This document shows positions 7,513 to 15,219 of a stretch of 55,766 nt of DNA, in pieces. This DNA is from Clostridium sp. Its GTDB lineage: Bacteria; Bacillota; Clostridia; Lachnospirales; Lachnospiraceae. Both the position numbers and the translations under genes were made by a program. Position 1 is the first letter of the stretch. Every line of letters starts with the position of its first letter. The notes beneath the pieces were generated by a model that was given only the letters and a program-made list of their open reading frames with translations, was not told the DNA's origin and searched no databases. The DNA is taken from NCBI GenBank assembly GCA_031275405.1, contig JAISOV010000010.1, forward strand, positions 1-55,766, in the 5' to 3' direction.

Positions 7513-8361
7513 ATGGGGTGGTCATCAGAAACACACAAAGCGTTGTCTTCGCACTATGCGAAAAGCTACGATATCGACTACGGCAGGAATGCTACAGTGC
7601 TATATATGGACTATGAGAAGCGGGTGATAGAGCAGGGCGTGATGGGTCTGCCGCGTAAACGAACCGCCGTCGATGTCGGCAGCGGTACAGGTCGCTGCGC
7701 CTTTTCTCTAAGCCCGCTGTTCCAAAAGGTTGTCGGCTTTGACTTTGCGCCTGAAATGGTGAGCAAAGCCAAAGCGAAGGCTGTCGATCAGGGAATCGCC
7801 AACATAACTTTTGTACAGAGAGATGTCAACGCAGATGGCGTCAAGCCGGATAGAATATCCGATGTTGATTTTTTCAACTTTGCTTTTGGGATGGGAAGCT
7901 TCATAGAGAATATCAGCGGCTTGGCCGCTCAGCTGGAATCCATACTTGCGCCAGGCGGACAGGTTCACATAACCTTCTACAACAAAGAGTCGTTTGTTTA
8001 TGAGGCTTGCGCCGAGGCTTCCGCGGAACTGCTCAATGCATTAGGGGTTTCCGCGATTCCGGTATATGGGAAAGACCTGTTAAGGGTTCTCGCTGAACCG
8101 TGTGAAGAAACGAATGGCAGACCCTATTATGAGATTCCTTGTAAGTATTATACGAAACAAGAACTCACAGAACTGTTCGGCCAATCGTTTGAGATTCTCC
8201 GGATGGCTACTTTCCCAACGCTTTCTCCGCTCGTGTACCCCGGCTTCATGAAAGTCGGGACACTTAGCAGCTTTTTGGAACAATGTGATCAAGGTATCGC
8301 TGACGAGAATAAGGGGTATTATATTTCCGTTTTGCTCCGTAACAAGAAGGGAGATGGCTGA
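7513..8361 (+). CDS. Class I SAM-dependent methyltransferase
   Basis: The 282-residue product has the Rossmann SAM-binding fold: motif I VDVGSGTGRCAFSL (about residues 53-66), an acidic motif II in VVGFDFAPEMVSKAKAKA and the post-motif region DFFNFAFGMGSF. It resembles ubiquinone/small-molecule methyltransferases; the substrate is unknown. The ATG at 7513 has AAAGGAG 7 nt upstream, better than the frame's first start 16 codons earlier. Its stop overlaps the start of the next gene by one base (TGATG), so the two are translationally coupled. Co-location with an amino-acid decarboxylase allows methylation of an amine or amino-acid derivative, which is inference. Confidence 0.85.
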   Translation: MGWSSETHKALSSHYAKSYDIDYGRNATVLYMDYEKRVIEQGVMGLPRKRTAVDVGSGTGRCAFSLSPLFQKVVGFDFAPEMVSKAKAKAVDQGIANITFVQRDVNADGVKPDRISDVDFFNFAFGMGSFIENISGLAAQLESILAPGGQVHITFYNKESFVYEACAEASAELLNALGVSAIPVYGKDLLRVLAEPCEETNGRPYYEIPCKYYTKQELTELFGQSFEILRMATFPTLSPLVYPGFMKVGTLSSFLEQCDQGIADENKGYYISVLLRNKKGDG

Positions 8362-8831
8362 TGTCGGGACTTTATGAAAGATTCATCAAGTTATTAGAGG
8401 ATCATAAGGCTCGCTATGAAATCATGGAACATATCGCCATCAGCAACACCCAAGAGGGTATAGCCGCGCTCGGTATACCCCTTGAATCTGCTTTCAAGAC
8501 CCTTGCGTTTGTCGCCAATGGGAAATATTTCTTTGTGGTTATCCAAGGCGGCAAGCGCATGGACTATAAGAAACTCGCGACGGCGCTTGGCGTTGACAGA
8601 AAAAGCATCTCTATGATGCCGCAAGACATTGTGGAAGAACTTGGCTATCAAGCTGGCGGCTTATCCCCACTGCATGTTGATCATCGAATATCTGTATATT
8701 TCGATGGCATAACGCCGGAAATGGGGGATATCTACGTCGGGATGGCCGTAAAAGACAAAACGCTGAAAATAGGAGCAAGCGCTTTGATCGCTATTTCTAA
8801 CGCAGAGATAGTCAGCTTAACCAAAGATTGA
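8361..8831 (+). CDS. YbaK/EbsC-family aminoacyl-tRNA deacylase
   Basis: This 156-residue protein is a stand-alone editing domain of the YbaK/ProX (INS-like) family, which hydrolyses wrongly charged tRNAs such as Cys-tRNAPro or Ala-tRNAPro. Family features are FKTLAFVANGKYFFVVI, the lysine in KKLATALGV, the GYQAGGLSPL loop corresponding to the usual GG-(I/Y)-SP-G substrate loop, and a final GASALIAISNAEIV. The start overlaps the methyltransferase stop (TGATG). Association with tRNA-Trp and TrpS makes an editing role for a tryptophan-analogue-charged tRNA conceivable; the sequence alone cannot show the specificity. Confidence 0.88.
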   Translation: MSGLYERFIKLLEDHKARYEIMEHIAISNTQEGIAALGIPLESAFKTLAFVANGKYFFVVIQGGKRMDYKKLATALGVDRKSISMMPQDIVEELGYQAGGLSPLHVDHRISVYFDGITPEMGDIYVGMAVKDKTLKIGASALIAISNAEIVSLTKD

Positions 8832-8870
8832 GTTGGCTTTTCTCTTTCCAAAAGTAAAGGGGGTATCCGC

Positions 8871-10253
8871 ATGTGGCCGTTCACATCTGACGCAGACACG
8901 CTGCTTTCGCAGGCGGAAAGCAGCGCCGACTTCGACGAACAGGCAATTGCCTCGCTGACCGAGGCACTGCACCGCAATGCCGAACATGCTCTGATCGCGG
9001 AACTACATAGACTAAAAGCGGAGGACATATCCCGCTATGAGGCTGTAGCAGGACTATTGCGTGAATGCGAAAGGTTCTGTACTCTGAATCATGAGCGCCG
9101 TAAGAATATGTTTGGATACCCGGGCAACTTGGCCGACCGCTCGTACTTCGCTGATTTTTTCCGGCGCGTCGAGAGTCTGTTTGTATTGTCCAATAACTGC
9201 GGCGACATTTACAGCACGTCGTCTGACCCCGGGAATCATTATGCAATGGATTCCAAACGAATGGAATGGGAGATCGTTCGGTGTGTTGCGGACAATCTGT
9301 CTCTGCCCCCTCAGCCCTCCCTTGACGATCTGACTGTCGGCGACAAAGAGAACGGATACTGGGGATACGTTACGTCTGGAGGCTCGGAAAGCAATTCATG
9401 GGGGATTACTCAAGGCTTTCAGAAGTACGAGAATGGAATTTTCTACTTCTGCCGGGCGGCGCATTACAGTGTTCCTAAAGCCGCGAAATGCTATGAGAGC
9501 CAAATGATTTCTCAAAATTCCGCTGACGATGAAAGCATCAACGTCAGCGAACTGCTGGATTGCATAGAAACTCAATGGAAGACCAATCAAAAACCAGCGA
9601 TTCTGCTTCTGACAGCGGGGACGACGCGCTTCGGGTCTATAGATGATGTCGCTGCCATCAAAGCTCAGCTACGCCAAATCGGCGTTCCACACTATCTCCA
9701 TATAGACGCCGCCCTTTACGGCGGCATACCGAAACATTCCGATTGTGCGCCGCTTATCGGCAGCGTCGAAGATTGGGGCTACGACTCTATAAGCGTCAGC
9801 CTGCATAAATACATCGGATACCCTAATGTCAAAAGTGTTCTCATAAGCGTCCAAAGACCGACAGGCGAGCGGATTGAGTATGTGGGGCAAGTTGATAATA
9901 CCGTTGCGGGTTCGCGAGATATACAGCCTTTTTCCATGTTACAGCAGGTTCGGGATACTTTGGTGCATTCATCGAAAGATGATTATATAAGAAACATAAA
10001 GAGTTTTGGGCAAATGCTCAATGACTCCGGAATCAAAAGTGTCAGATCAAAGAATGGAAACATTTTTGTGTTCCGAGTGAACAAGGATTCTGAACGTTAT
10101 CAAGCGGTATGTGACCGTTGGCAGCTTTCGGAATTCCAAGATATGAATGGCGGGGATAGAGTCCACGTCATCATTTTTCCGCACCACTCCATACAAGATA
10201 TGAAGAACCTCGTAATCGATTTGAGGGAACTCACGAGGCTGGAGAGCGAATGA
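8871..10253 (+). CDS. PLP-dependent amino-acid decarboxylase (group II, histidine decarboxylase-like)
   Basis: The 460-residue protein belongs to the PLP group II decarboxylases. Family signposts are MFGYPGNL, NNCGD, the PLP phosphate loop YVTSGGSESNSWG, HYSVPKAAK with the ring-stacking histidine, HIDAALYGG (aspartate 279) and the Schiff-base lysine K313 in SLHKYIGYPN. These match the layout of PLP-type histidine decarboxylases more closely than glutamate decarboxylases, but the N-terminal ~75 residues are extra. Expected reaction is removal of the carboxyl group of an aromatic or imidazole amino acid, giving an amine; given the tRNA-Trp/TrpS neighbours tryptophan or an analogue is a candidate substrate. 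AAAGGGGG precedes the ATG, 39 bp after the deacylase. Confidence 0.85.
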   Translation: MWPFTSDADTLLSQAESSADFDEQAIASLTEALHRNAEHALIAELHRLKAEDISRYEAVAGLLRECERFCTLNHERRKNMFGYPGNLADRSYFADFFRRVESLFVLSNNCGDIYSTSSDPGNHYAMDSKRMEWEIVRCVADNLSLPPQPSLDDLTVGDKENGYWGYVTSGGSESNSWGITQGFQKYENGIFYFCRAAHYSVPKAAKCYESQMISQNSADDESINVSELLDCIETQWKTNQKPAILLLTAGTTRFGSIDDVAAIKAQLRQIGVPHYLHIDAALYGGIPKHSDCAPLIGSVEDWGYDSISVSLHKYIGYPNVKSVLISVQRPTGERIEYVGQVDNTVAGSRDIQPFSMLQQVRDTLVHSSKDDYIRNIKSFGQMLNDSGIKSVRSKNGNIFVFRVNKDSERYQAVCDRWQLSEFQDMNGGDRVHVIIFPHHSIQDMKNLVIDLRELTRLESE

Positions 10254-10581
10254 ATCGTACCGCGTCCTGTTTCAGGAAATGATGTGCCGCTACTGATCAA
10301 TGGTTTCGTGACAAAAACAATCTTGCAGGACAGCTCAAAGGAATGAAAACATTTCCGGGCGGACGGTCAGCTGCATTTGATACTGCAATTGACCCGAAGA
10401 GTGCCGCCGCACTTCTTTATCACTTTCCGGTTGACAGAAACAAGCCGAAAACCTATACTAAGAACAAGCCCGGCTGCCATGACGGAACAGGCCGCCTATG
10501 GAAAGACGGTCAGCGCGGCCAGACAGCAGAACGGTGAAACAGCAGAACAGTGAAGCAGCTAGACAGCAGAAGGAGGTAGCG
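10254..10581. other. Intergenic region after the decarboxylase
   Basis: No gene is supported. It contains a strong promoter for the next gene and, just before that gene, short repeated AGACAGCAGAA/CAGCAGAACGGTGAA units. It is the likely right boundary of the accessory island, though no repeat marking an integration junction was recognised. Confidence 0.45.
10431..10459 (+). promoter_or_regulatory. Sigma-A promoter of the flavin reductase-rubredoxin gene
   Basis: Consensus TTGACA (10431-10436) and TATACT (10454-10459) with an ideal 17-bp spacer. Start of transcription near 10466, about 115 nt before the start codon. Confidence 0.8.
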
Positions 10582-11226
10582 ATGAACAAAAGCGCTTTTT
10601 ATCAACTGTCCTACGGGGTCTATGTGATCAGCACCTGGGATGAGGGCAGGCCGACAGGCTGTACGGCGAACAGCGCCATGCAGATCACCTCGGAACCCGC
10701 CACGATTGCCATCAGCATCAACCACGATAATTACACCAACCAATGTATCCAGGCAACCGGGAAGTTTGCGATCTCCATTTTAGGGGAGCGGTCCGACCCT
10801 GGTATCATAGGTGTATTCGGCTTCAAAAGCGGCAAGGATCACAATAAATTTGAAGAGGTGCGGCAGGAAGTGAAGTCCTGTCTGCCTGTGGTTGCCGATG
10901 CCTGCGCCTATCTCGTGTGCGAAGTGATCGACAAAATGGAAACTTCCACGCACACGGTATTTTTAGGGAAGGTGCTGGACGCGGACGTGCTGAAAGCGGA
11001 CGCCGCCATGACTTACGCGTATTATCATAAGGTCATCAAGGGCAAGAGTCCTAAGAATGCGCCGACTTATATCGCGCCGGAGCAGACCGAGGCTCCTGTG
11101 GGGAAAAAGTATGTATGCGGTATCTGCGGTTATGTATACGAGGGGAACGTACCTTTTGAGGAACTGCCGGAAGACTATGTATGCCCGATCTGCAGCCAGC
11201 CCAAGTCGAAGTTCGTGGAGAAATAA
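10582..11226 (+). CDS. Flavin reductase-rubredoxin fusion (Hrb-like)
   Basis: The 214-residue protein joins a flavin reductase-like FMN-binding domain (residues 1-150; [20 protein letters not shown]) to a C-terminal rubredoxin with two CxxC iron ligands (CGIC at 179-182 and CPIC about 25 residues later). The arrangement is that of high-molecular-weight rubredoxin, Hrb, which passes electrons from NAD(P)H to flavo-diiron proteins for oxygen or NO detoxification in anaerobes. AGGAGG precedes the ATG at 10582; upstream in-frame starts lack one. No flavo-diiron protein is adjacent, so the redox partner must be elsewhere. Confidence 0.92.
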   Translation: MNKSAFYQLSYGVYVISTWDEGRPTGCTANSAMQITSEPATIAISINHDNYTNQCIQATGKFAISILGERSDPGIIGVFGFKSGKDHNKFEEVRQEVKSCLPVVADACAYLVCEVIDKMETSTHTVFLGKVLDADVLKADAAMTYAYYHKVIKGKSPKNAPTYIAPEQTEAPVGKKYVCGICGYVYEGNVPFEELPEDYVCPICSQPKSKFVEK

Positions 11227-11228
11227 GG

Positions 11229-11273
11229 TATTCAGCTGCTTTTGCTGAATACGTTCAGCTGCTTTTGCTGAAT
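11229..11273 (+). repeat. Twin hairpins after the rubredoxin gene
   Basis: Two tandem copies of a hairpin: TATTCAGC...GCTGAATA at 11229-11251 and TTCAGC...GCTGAA at 11254-11272, each with a TGCTTTT loop. They lie between converging genes and may act as a weak bidirectional terminator or protect mRNA ends; no T-run follows. Confidence 0.6.
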
Positions 11274-11364
11274 GCATGTGGTCGGCCGCCTCTGCCGGAT
11301 CTGTCCGGCTGACCCTGCCGAACAGTGACACGCGCAATGCCGGAGCGGAGAGGCAAGAGAAATC

Positions 11365-11847
11365 CTAATCCTGCGCCTTGCTGCGGAGCCGTAACTGAGT
11401 AAAGAATGTTTTCAGCATCCGGCTACAGTCTTCTTCCAGGACGCCGCGGGTAACGGCTGCTTGGTGATTGAATTCCGGCATCTCCAGGATGTTCAGGACA
11501 GAGCCGCCGCACCCGGCCTTGGGGTTCATGCAGCCGATCACCACCTCGGGGATACGCGCTTGGACAATCGCGCCCGCGCACATCTGGCACGGTTCCAGCG
11601 TTACATAGAGGGTACAGCCCTCCAGCCGCCAGTCCCCGATTTTTTTGCTGGCCTTGCGGATGGCGGTGATTTCCGCATGGGAGAGGGTATTCTTGTCGGT
11701 GTTGCGGCGGTTGTACCCGCGCCCGATGACGGCTCCCTCGTAAACAAGGATACAGCCTATCGGAACCTCCCCCAGCGCATAAGCCTTTTGCGCCTGCCGG
11801 AGGGCAAGCCGCATATATTTTTCGTGTATACTTTTTATGGCAGCCAT
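11365..11847 (-). CDS. tadA: tRNA-specific adenosine deaminase TadA
   Basis: The 160-residue product deaminates A34 to inosine in tRNA-Arg(ACG), an essential decoding step. The zinc site is clear: HAEITAI carries the zinc histidine and the proton-shuttling glutamate, and LEPCQMCAGAI the two zinc cysteines. Length and the N-terminal MRLALRQAQKAYALGEVPIGC are typical. I place the start at 11847, with AAAGGA about 11 nt upstream; an ATG four codons earlier abuts that ribosome site. The gene is divergent from the radical SAM gene, and the two share a ~110-bp upstream region. Confidence 0.93.
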   Translation of the reverse strand: MAAIKSIHEKYMRLALRQAQKAYALGEVPIGCILVYEGAVIGRGYNRRNTDKNTLSHAEITAIRKASKKIGDWRLEGCTLYVTLEPCQMCAGAIVQARIPEVVIGCMNPKAGCGGSVLNILEMPEFNHQAAVTRGVLEEDCSRMLKTFFTQLRLRSKAQD

Positions 11848-11959
11848 AAACCGCCCCATCCTTTCACGCCGAACCTGTAAGCAACCATACATGGGAAGAA
11901 AACTCGCGTTTCTTCTCAGCCTTATTATAAGGACGGAAAGAGAAAGCGTCAACACATCT

Positions 11960-12649
11960 ATGAAAATAGTCGGTTTGAATAAGACGACCCTTCTGGATTA
12001 CCCGGAGCATGTGGCCGCCGTTTTGTTTACCGGCGGCTGTAATTTCCGGTGTCCGTTCTGCCATAACGCTCCGCTGGTGCTGTATCCGGAGCGGCAAGCG
12101 CCGGTTCCGGAGGAAGCGGTTTTCGATCTGCTCAGAAAAAGACGCGGGATCTTGGAGGGTGTCTGCGTGACTGGAGGAGAACCTACCTTACAGGAGGATC
12201 TGGGTTCTTTTTTGGAGAAGATCAAGGAACTGGGCTATCTGGTGAAACTGGATACAAACGGTTATCAGCCGGAGGTGCTGCGCGGACTGATGGAGCGGCG
12301 ACTGCTGGATTATGTGGCAATGGACGTCAAATCCTCGCTGCGCCATTATGAACGGGCGGCGGGAGTGAGGAGCCTGGAGAAACCACGGCTGGAAGAGAGC
12401 GCGGAAATCCTTCGCGGCTGCGGTCTGCCGTATGAGTTCCGCACGACTGCGGTCAAGGGCATACATTCGGCTGCGGATTTTGAAGAGATAGGGGCTTGGC
12501 TGCGGGGCAGCAGGGCGTATTTTTTACAGACCTACCGGGAAAACGAAAATGTGATCGGGGAGGGCGGGGCGGCCTTCCCGAGGGAAGAACTGGAGAATTT
12601 CGCGGCGATCATGAGGAGACATATCCAAAACGTGCGGATTCGAGGGTAA
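11960..12649 (+). CDS. Anaerobic ribonucleotide reductase activase-like radical SAM protein
   Basis: This 229-residue protein is a radical SAM enzyme of the TIGR02495 group (NrdG-like). The [4Fe-4S] motif CNFRCPFCHN sits in TGGCNFRCPFCHNAPLVL near residue 27, followed by the SAM-binding VTGGEPTLQEDL and LDTNGYQPEVL strands. Members install a glycyl radical on the class III ribonucleotide reductase or related enzymes. The start is taken at MKIVGLNKTTLLDYP, the conserved N-terminus; no strong ribosome site is visible (nearest GGAAAG is about 18 nt away), so translation may be weak or nearly leaderless. No nrdD lies next to it. Confidence 0.85.
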   Translation: MKIVGLNKTTLLDYPEHVAAVLFTGGCNFRCPFCHNAPLVLYPERQAPVPEEAVFDLLRKRRGILEGVCVTGGEPTLQEDLGSFLEKIKELGYLVKLDTNGYQPEVLRGLMERRLLDYVAMDVKSSLRHYERAAGVRSLEKPRLEESAEILRGCGLPYEFRTTAVKGIHSAADFEEIGAWLRGSRAYFLQTYRENENVIGEGGAAFPREELENFAAIMRRHIQNVRIRG

Positions 12650-12798
12650 GGCAGCGGGGAACGAGAGAAGGCCAAAAAGGCAAACGGCAAGAGTACACCG
12701 AAAGGGAAATGGCAGGAACCACTACGGCAGCCTGAGCAGACGGCTACAGATAACGGCAAGAGAAACGGCAGGCCGAAAGAAATGGGGCGGGGAACCAA

Positions 12799-14250
12799 GT
12801 GAAGGTTGCAGACATCAGAAGCAGGCTGATAGGAGATCGGGCATTTTACCGGACGGTGCTGGCGGTGGCGGTACCGATTATGGTGCAGAACGGAATCACG
12901 AATTTTGTGGGGATGTTGGACAACATTATGGTGGGTCGGGTCGGCACGGAACAGATGTCCGGAATCGCCATTGTCAATCAGCTGCTCTTCGTATTCTATA
13001 TCGGTATTTTCGGCGCGACCTCCGGCGCGGGTATTTTTGCCGCACAGTTTTTTGGCTGCAAGGATCATGCCGGGGTCAGGCATACATTCCGTTTCAAAAT
13101 GTATGCCTGCCTGCTGTTGCTGGTGGCAGGGGTTCTGATTTTTCTGGCCTTCGGGGAAGGTCTGATCCGGCTGTATCTCCACGGGGAAAGCGGGATTTCC
13201 GGGACAAGCGCGCTGGCGGAAACAAGCGGGGGTTCCGGAGCAAGCCTGTTTGTTTTAGGCGCGTCACTGGCCTATGGAAAGCGGTATCTATGGATCATGC
13301 TCCTGGGTCTGCCGGCTTTTTGCGTGGAACAGGTCTACAGCAGCACTTTAAGGGAATGCGGGGAAACTAAGGTACCCATGAAAGCGGGAGTGGCGGCGGT
13401 TCTCGTGAATTTGGCGCTGAACTATCTGCTGATTTTCGGCTCTCTGGGCTTTCCGAAGCTTGGAGTGGAGGGCGCCGCCGTCGCAACGGTAATTTCCCGC
13501 CTGGTGCAGCTGTCCATTGTGGTGTTCTGGGCGCACAGGCATCAAACAGCCATGCCCTTTCTGGAAGGAGTTTACCATAGGCTGGGAATACCGGGTCAGC
13601 TGGCGAAAAACATCCTGTTCCGGGGAAGTCCTCTGCTGGTCAATGAACTGTTCTGGTCGGCGGGGATGGCGACCATCATGCAGTGTTATTCGATCCGGGG
13701 TTTAGCAGCCGTGGCGGCGCTGAACATCTCCACCACGCTTTCCAATGTATTCCAGGTGATGTTCTTGGCTTGCGGAAGCGCGATCTCCATCATCGTAGGG
13801 CAGCTGCTGGGCGCGGGGAAGATGCGGGAAGCAAAGGAAACGGATTATAAGCTGATCACGTTTGCGGTCGGTTCCTGCGTGGCGGCTGGCGCCATCATGG
13901 CTCTGTGTTCGCCGCTGTTTCCTCTGCTGTATCACACCACGCAAGGCGTGAAGGGACTGGCGTCGCAGTTGATCAGCATTGCGGCGCTGCTCTTGCCCCT
14001 GAACGCTTTCACAAATGCCTCGTATTTTACCCTGCGCTGCGGCGGCAAAACGGGGGTCACGTTCCTGTTTGACAGCGTCTTCCTATGGTGCGTCAACATT
14101 CCGGTCGCGTATCTGCTGAGCAGGCACAGCACCCTGCCCATGGTAACGATGTATCTGTGCTGTCAGCTGATTGACGTCGTGAAATGTGTGATCGGATTCC
14201 GGTTGGTCAAAAAAGGAGTATGGATTCAAAATATCGTGAAGCAGATTTGA
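12799..14250 (+). CDS. MATE-family multidrug/Na+ efflux transporter
   Basis: The 483-residue integral membrane protein has the 12-helix MATE plan in two repeated halves; the first half opens with PIMVQNGITNFVGMLDNIMVGRVG and the second with LVNELFWSAGMATIMQCYS. Such pumps use a Na+ or H+ gradient to export cationic drugs or metabolites. The start is a GTG at 12799 with the purine-rich GGGGCGGGGA before it. A poorly conserved serine/glycine-rich insertion (about residues 127-150) sits between helices 4 and 5. It stands alone, with the phosphatase gene immediately behind; the substrate is unknown. Confidence 0.9.
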   Translation: MKVADIRSRLIGDRAFYRTVLAVAVPIMVQNGITNFVGMLDNIMVGRVGTEQMSGIAIVNQLLFVFYIGIFGATSGAGIFAAQFFGCKDHAGVRHTFRFKMYACLLLLVAGVLIFLAFGEGLIRLYLHGESGISGTSALAETSGGSGASLFVLGASLAYGKRYLWIMLLGLPAFCVEQVYSSTLRECGETKVPMKAGVAAVLVNLALNYLLIFGSLGFPKLGVEGAAVATVISRLVQLSIVVFWAHRHQTAMPFLEGVYHRLGIPGQLAKNILFRGSPLLVNELFWSAGMATIMQCYSIRGLAAVAALNISTTLSNVFQVMFLACGSAISIIVGQLLGAGKMREAKETDYKLITFAVGSCVAAGAIMALCSPLFPLLYHTTQGVKGLASQLISIAALLLPLNAFTNASYFTLRCGGKTGVTFLFDSVFLWCVNIPVAYLLSRHSTLPMVTMYLCCQLIDVVKCVIGFRLVKKGVWIQNIVKQI

Positions 14251-14285
14251 TTCAGGGGTATTTCATTGAGACGGATAGGAAAGGA

Positions 14286-15065
14286 ATGGACAAAGACATG
14301 TACCTGAAACATATTCCGCTGGACGGACCTAAGAACTTTCGGGATCTAGGAGGCTTCCTGGCCAAAGACGGGAGAGCGGTGAGATGGAATCGGCTGTACC
14401 GTTCCGACCGTTTGGACGCCTTATCGGAAAAGGATCTTTCCGCGATCCAGGCAAGGAACATCCGTGCGGTCATAGACCTGAGAAGCCCGGCAGAGCAGGA
14501 AGAAAGCCCCGATGTGGCGGTACCGGGAGCGGCTCATTTTTCCTGCCCGCTCACGAGGGCGGTCACAAAGACGGCGGAGAGGTTTTCCGGCGCGGACAAG
14601 GCGGCGGAAGAAGCTTTCCTCAAAAGCATGGAAATGGACTATGTGACGATTCTGGAGGAAGGCGCGGATCTGGTCCGGACAGCGGTACAGACTGTCATGG
14701 AGCAGTCGGGTCAAGGAGCGGTGGTTTTCCATTGTACGGCGGGCAAAGACCGTACCGGAATTTTAGCGGCGCTTCTGCTGCTGGTACTGGGGGTTTCCGA
14801 AGAAGATATTATCGCCGACTATCAGGTAAGCCATACCTATAACGAAAAAGGGGTCAACCGCGTCATGGATCGGCTGCCCTTTTTGAAGGACTATGCGGAA
14901 AGGACAGGAGAAAAATCCATGTTCCATTCCCCGCCGGGCAACATCAGGAGAGTGCTTCAGGCGCTGCCGGGGGATCGGGCCGGGGCGTGGCTGGAAGCGC
15001 TGGGGGTCTCCGGAACCTTGCAGCGGCAGTTCCGCGAACGGATGCTGGCTGCGGACAAGCCCTAA
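14286..15065 (+). CDS. Protein tyrosine/serine phosphatase (Y_phosphatase3)
   Basis: The 259-residue product has the CX5R active site HCTAGKDRTG with the DNFRDLGG-like N-terminal motif (PKNFRDLGGF), the mark of the Y_phosphatase3/LipA-type dual-specificity phosphatases that act on phosphotyrosine, phosphoserine or phosphoinositides. The general acid is likely within the preceding loop. The frame overlaps the end of the MATE gene if started at 14184; ATG 14286 with AGGAAAGGA upstream matches the domain start and is preferred, although spacing is short, and the ATG at 14298 is an alternative. No signal peptide is seen, so it is cytoplasmic. Confidence 0.87.
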   Translation: MDKDMYLKHIPLDGPKNFRDLGGFLAKDGRAVRWNRLYRSDRLDALSEKDLSAIQARNIRAVIDLRSPAEQEESPDVAVPGAAHFSCPLTRAVTKTAERFSGADKAAEEAFLKSMEMDYVTILEEGADLVRTAVQTVMEQSGQGAVVFHCTAGKDRTGILAALLLLVLGVSEEDIIADYQVSHTYNEKGVNRVMDRLPFLKDYAERTGEKSMFHSPPGNIRRVLQALPGDRAGAWLEALGVSGTLQRQFRERMLAADKP

Positions 15066-15090
15066 AATGGCTATGGTTTGCCTGCGCTTA

Positions 15091-15166
15091 GGAACTGTTA
15101 CGGAAGCACTGGTACGGATGAGCAAGCGGTTTTCGTCAAGAGGTACGTTTCTTTCGGAACAGTTCC
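15091..15166 (+). repeat. Long-range inverted repeat before the FMN enzyme gene
   Basis: GGAACTGTT at 15091-15099 is complementary to AACAGTTCC at 15158-15166, with partial extension (CGGAAG/CTTTCG). The arms enclose 44 bases. It ends about 54 bp before the start codon of the next gene and could be an RNA hairpin in its leader or the trace of a small mobile element. Confidence 0.6.
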
Positions 15167-15219
15167 TGAGCTTTCTTGATAGGAAAAGAGAGCCATAATT
15201 ATGGAAGGAGGACTTTGCA

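Noticed and set aside
11461..11880. 139-codon plus-strand open frame
   Set aside because: Antisense to tadA, whose zinc-site motifs are unambiguous.
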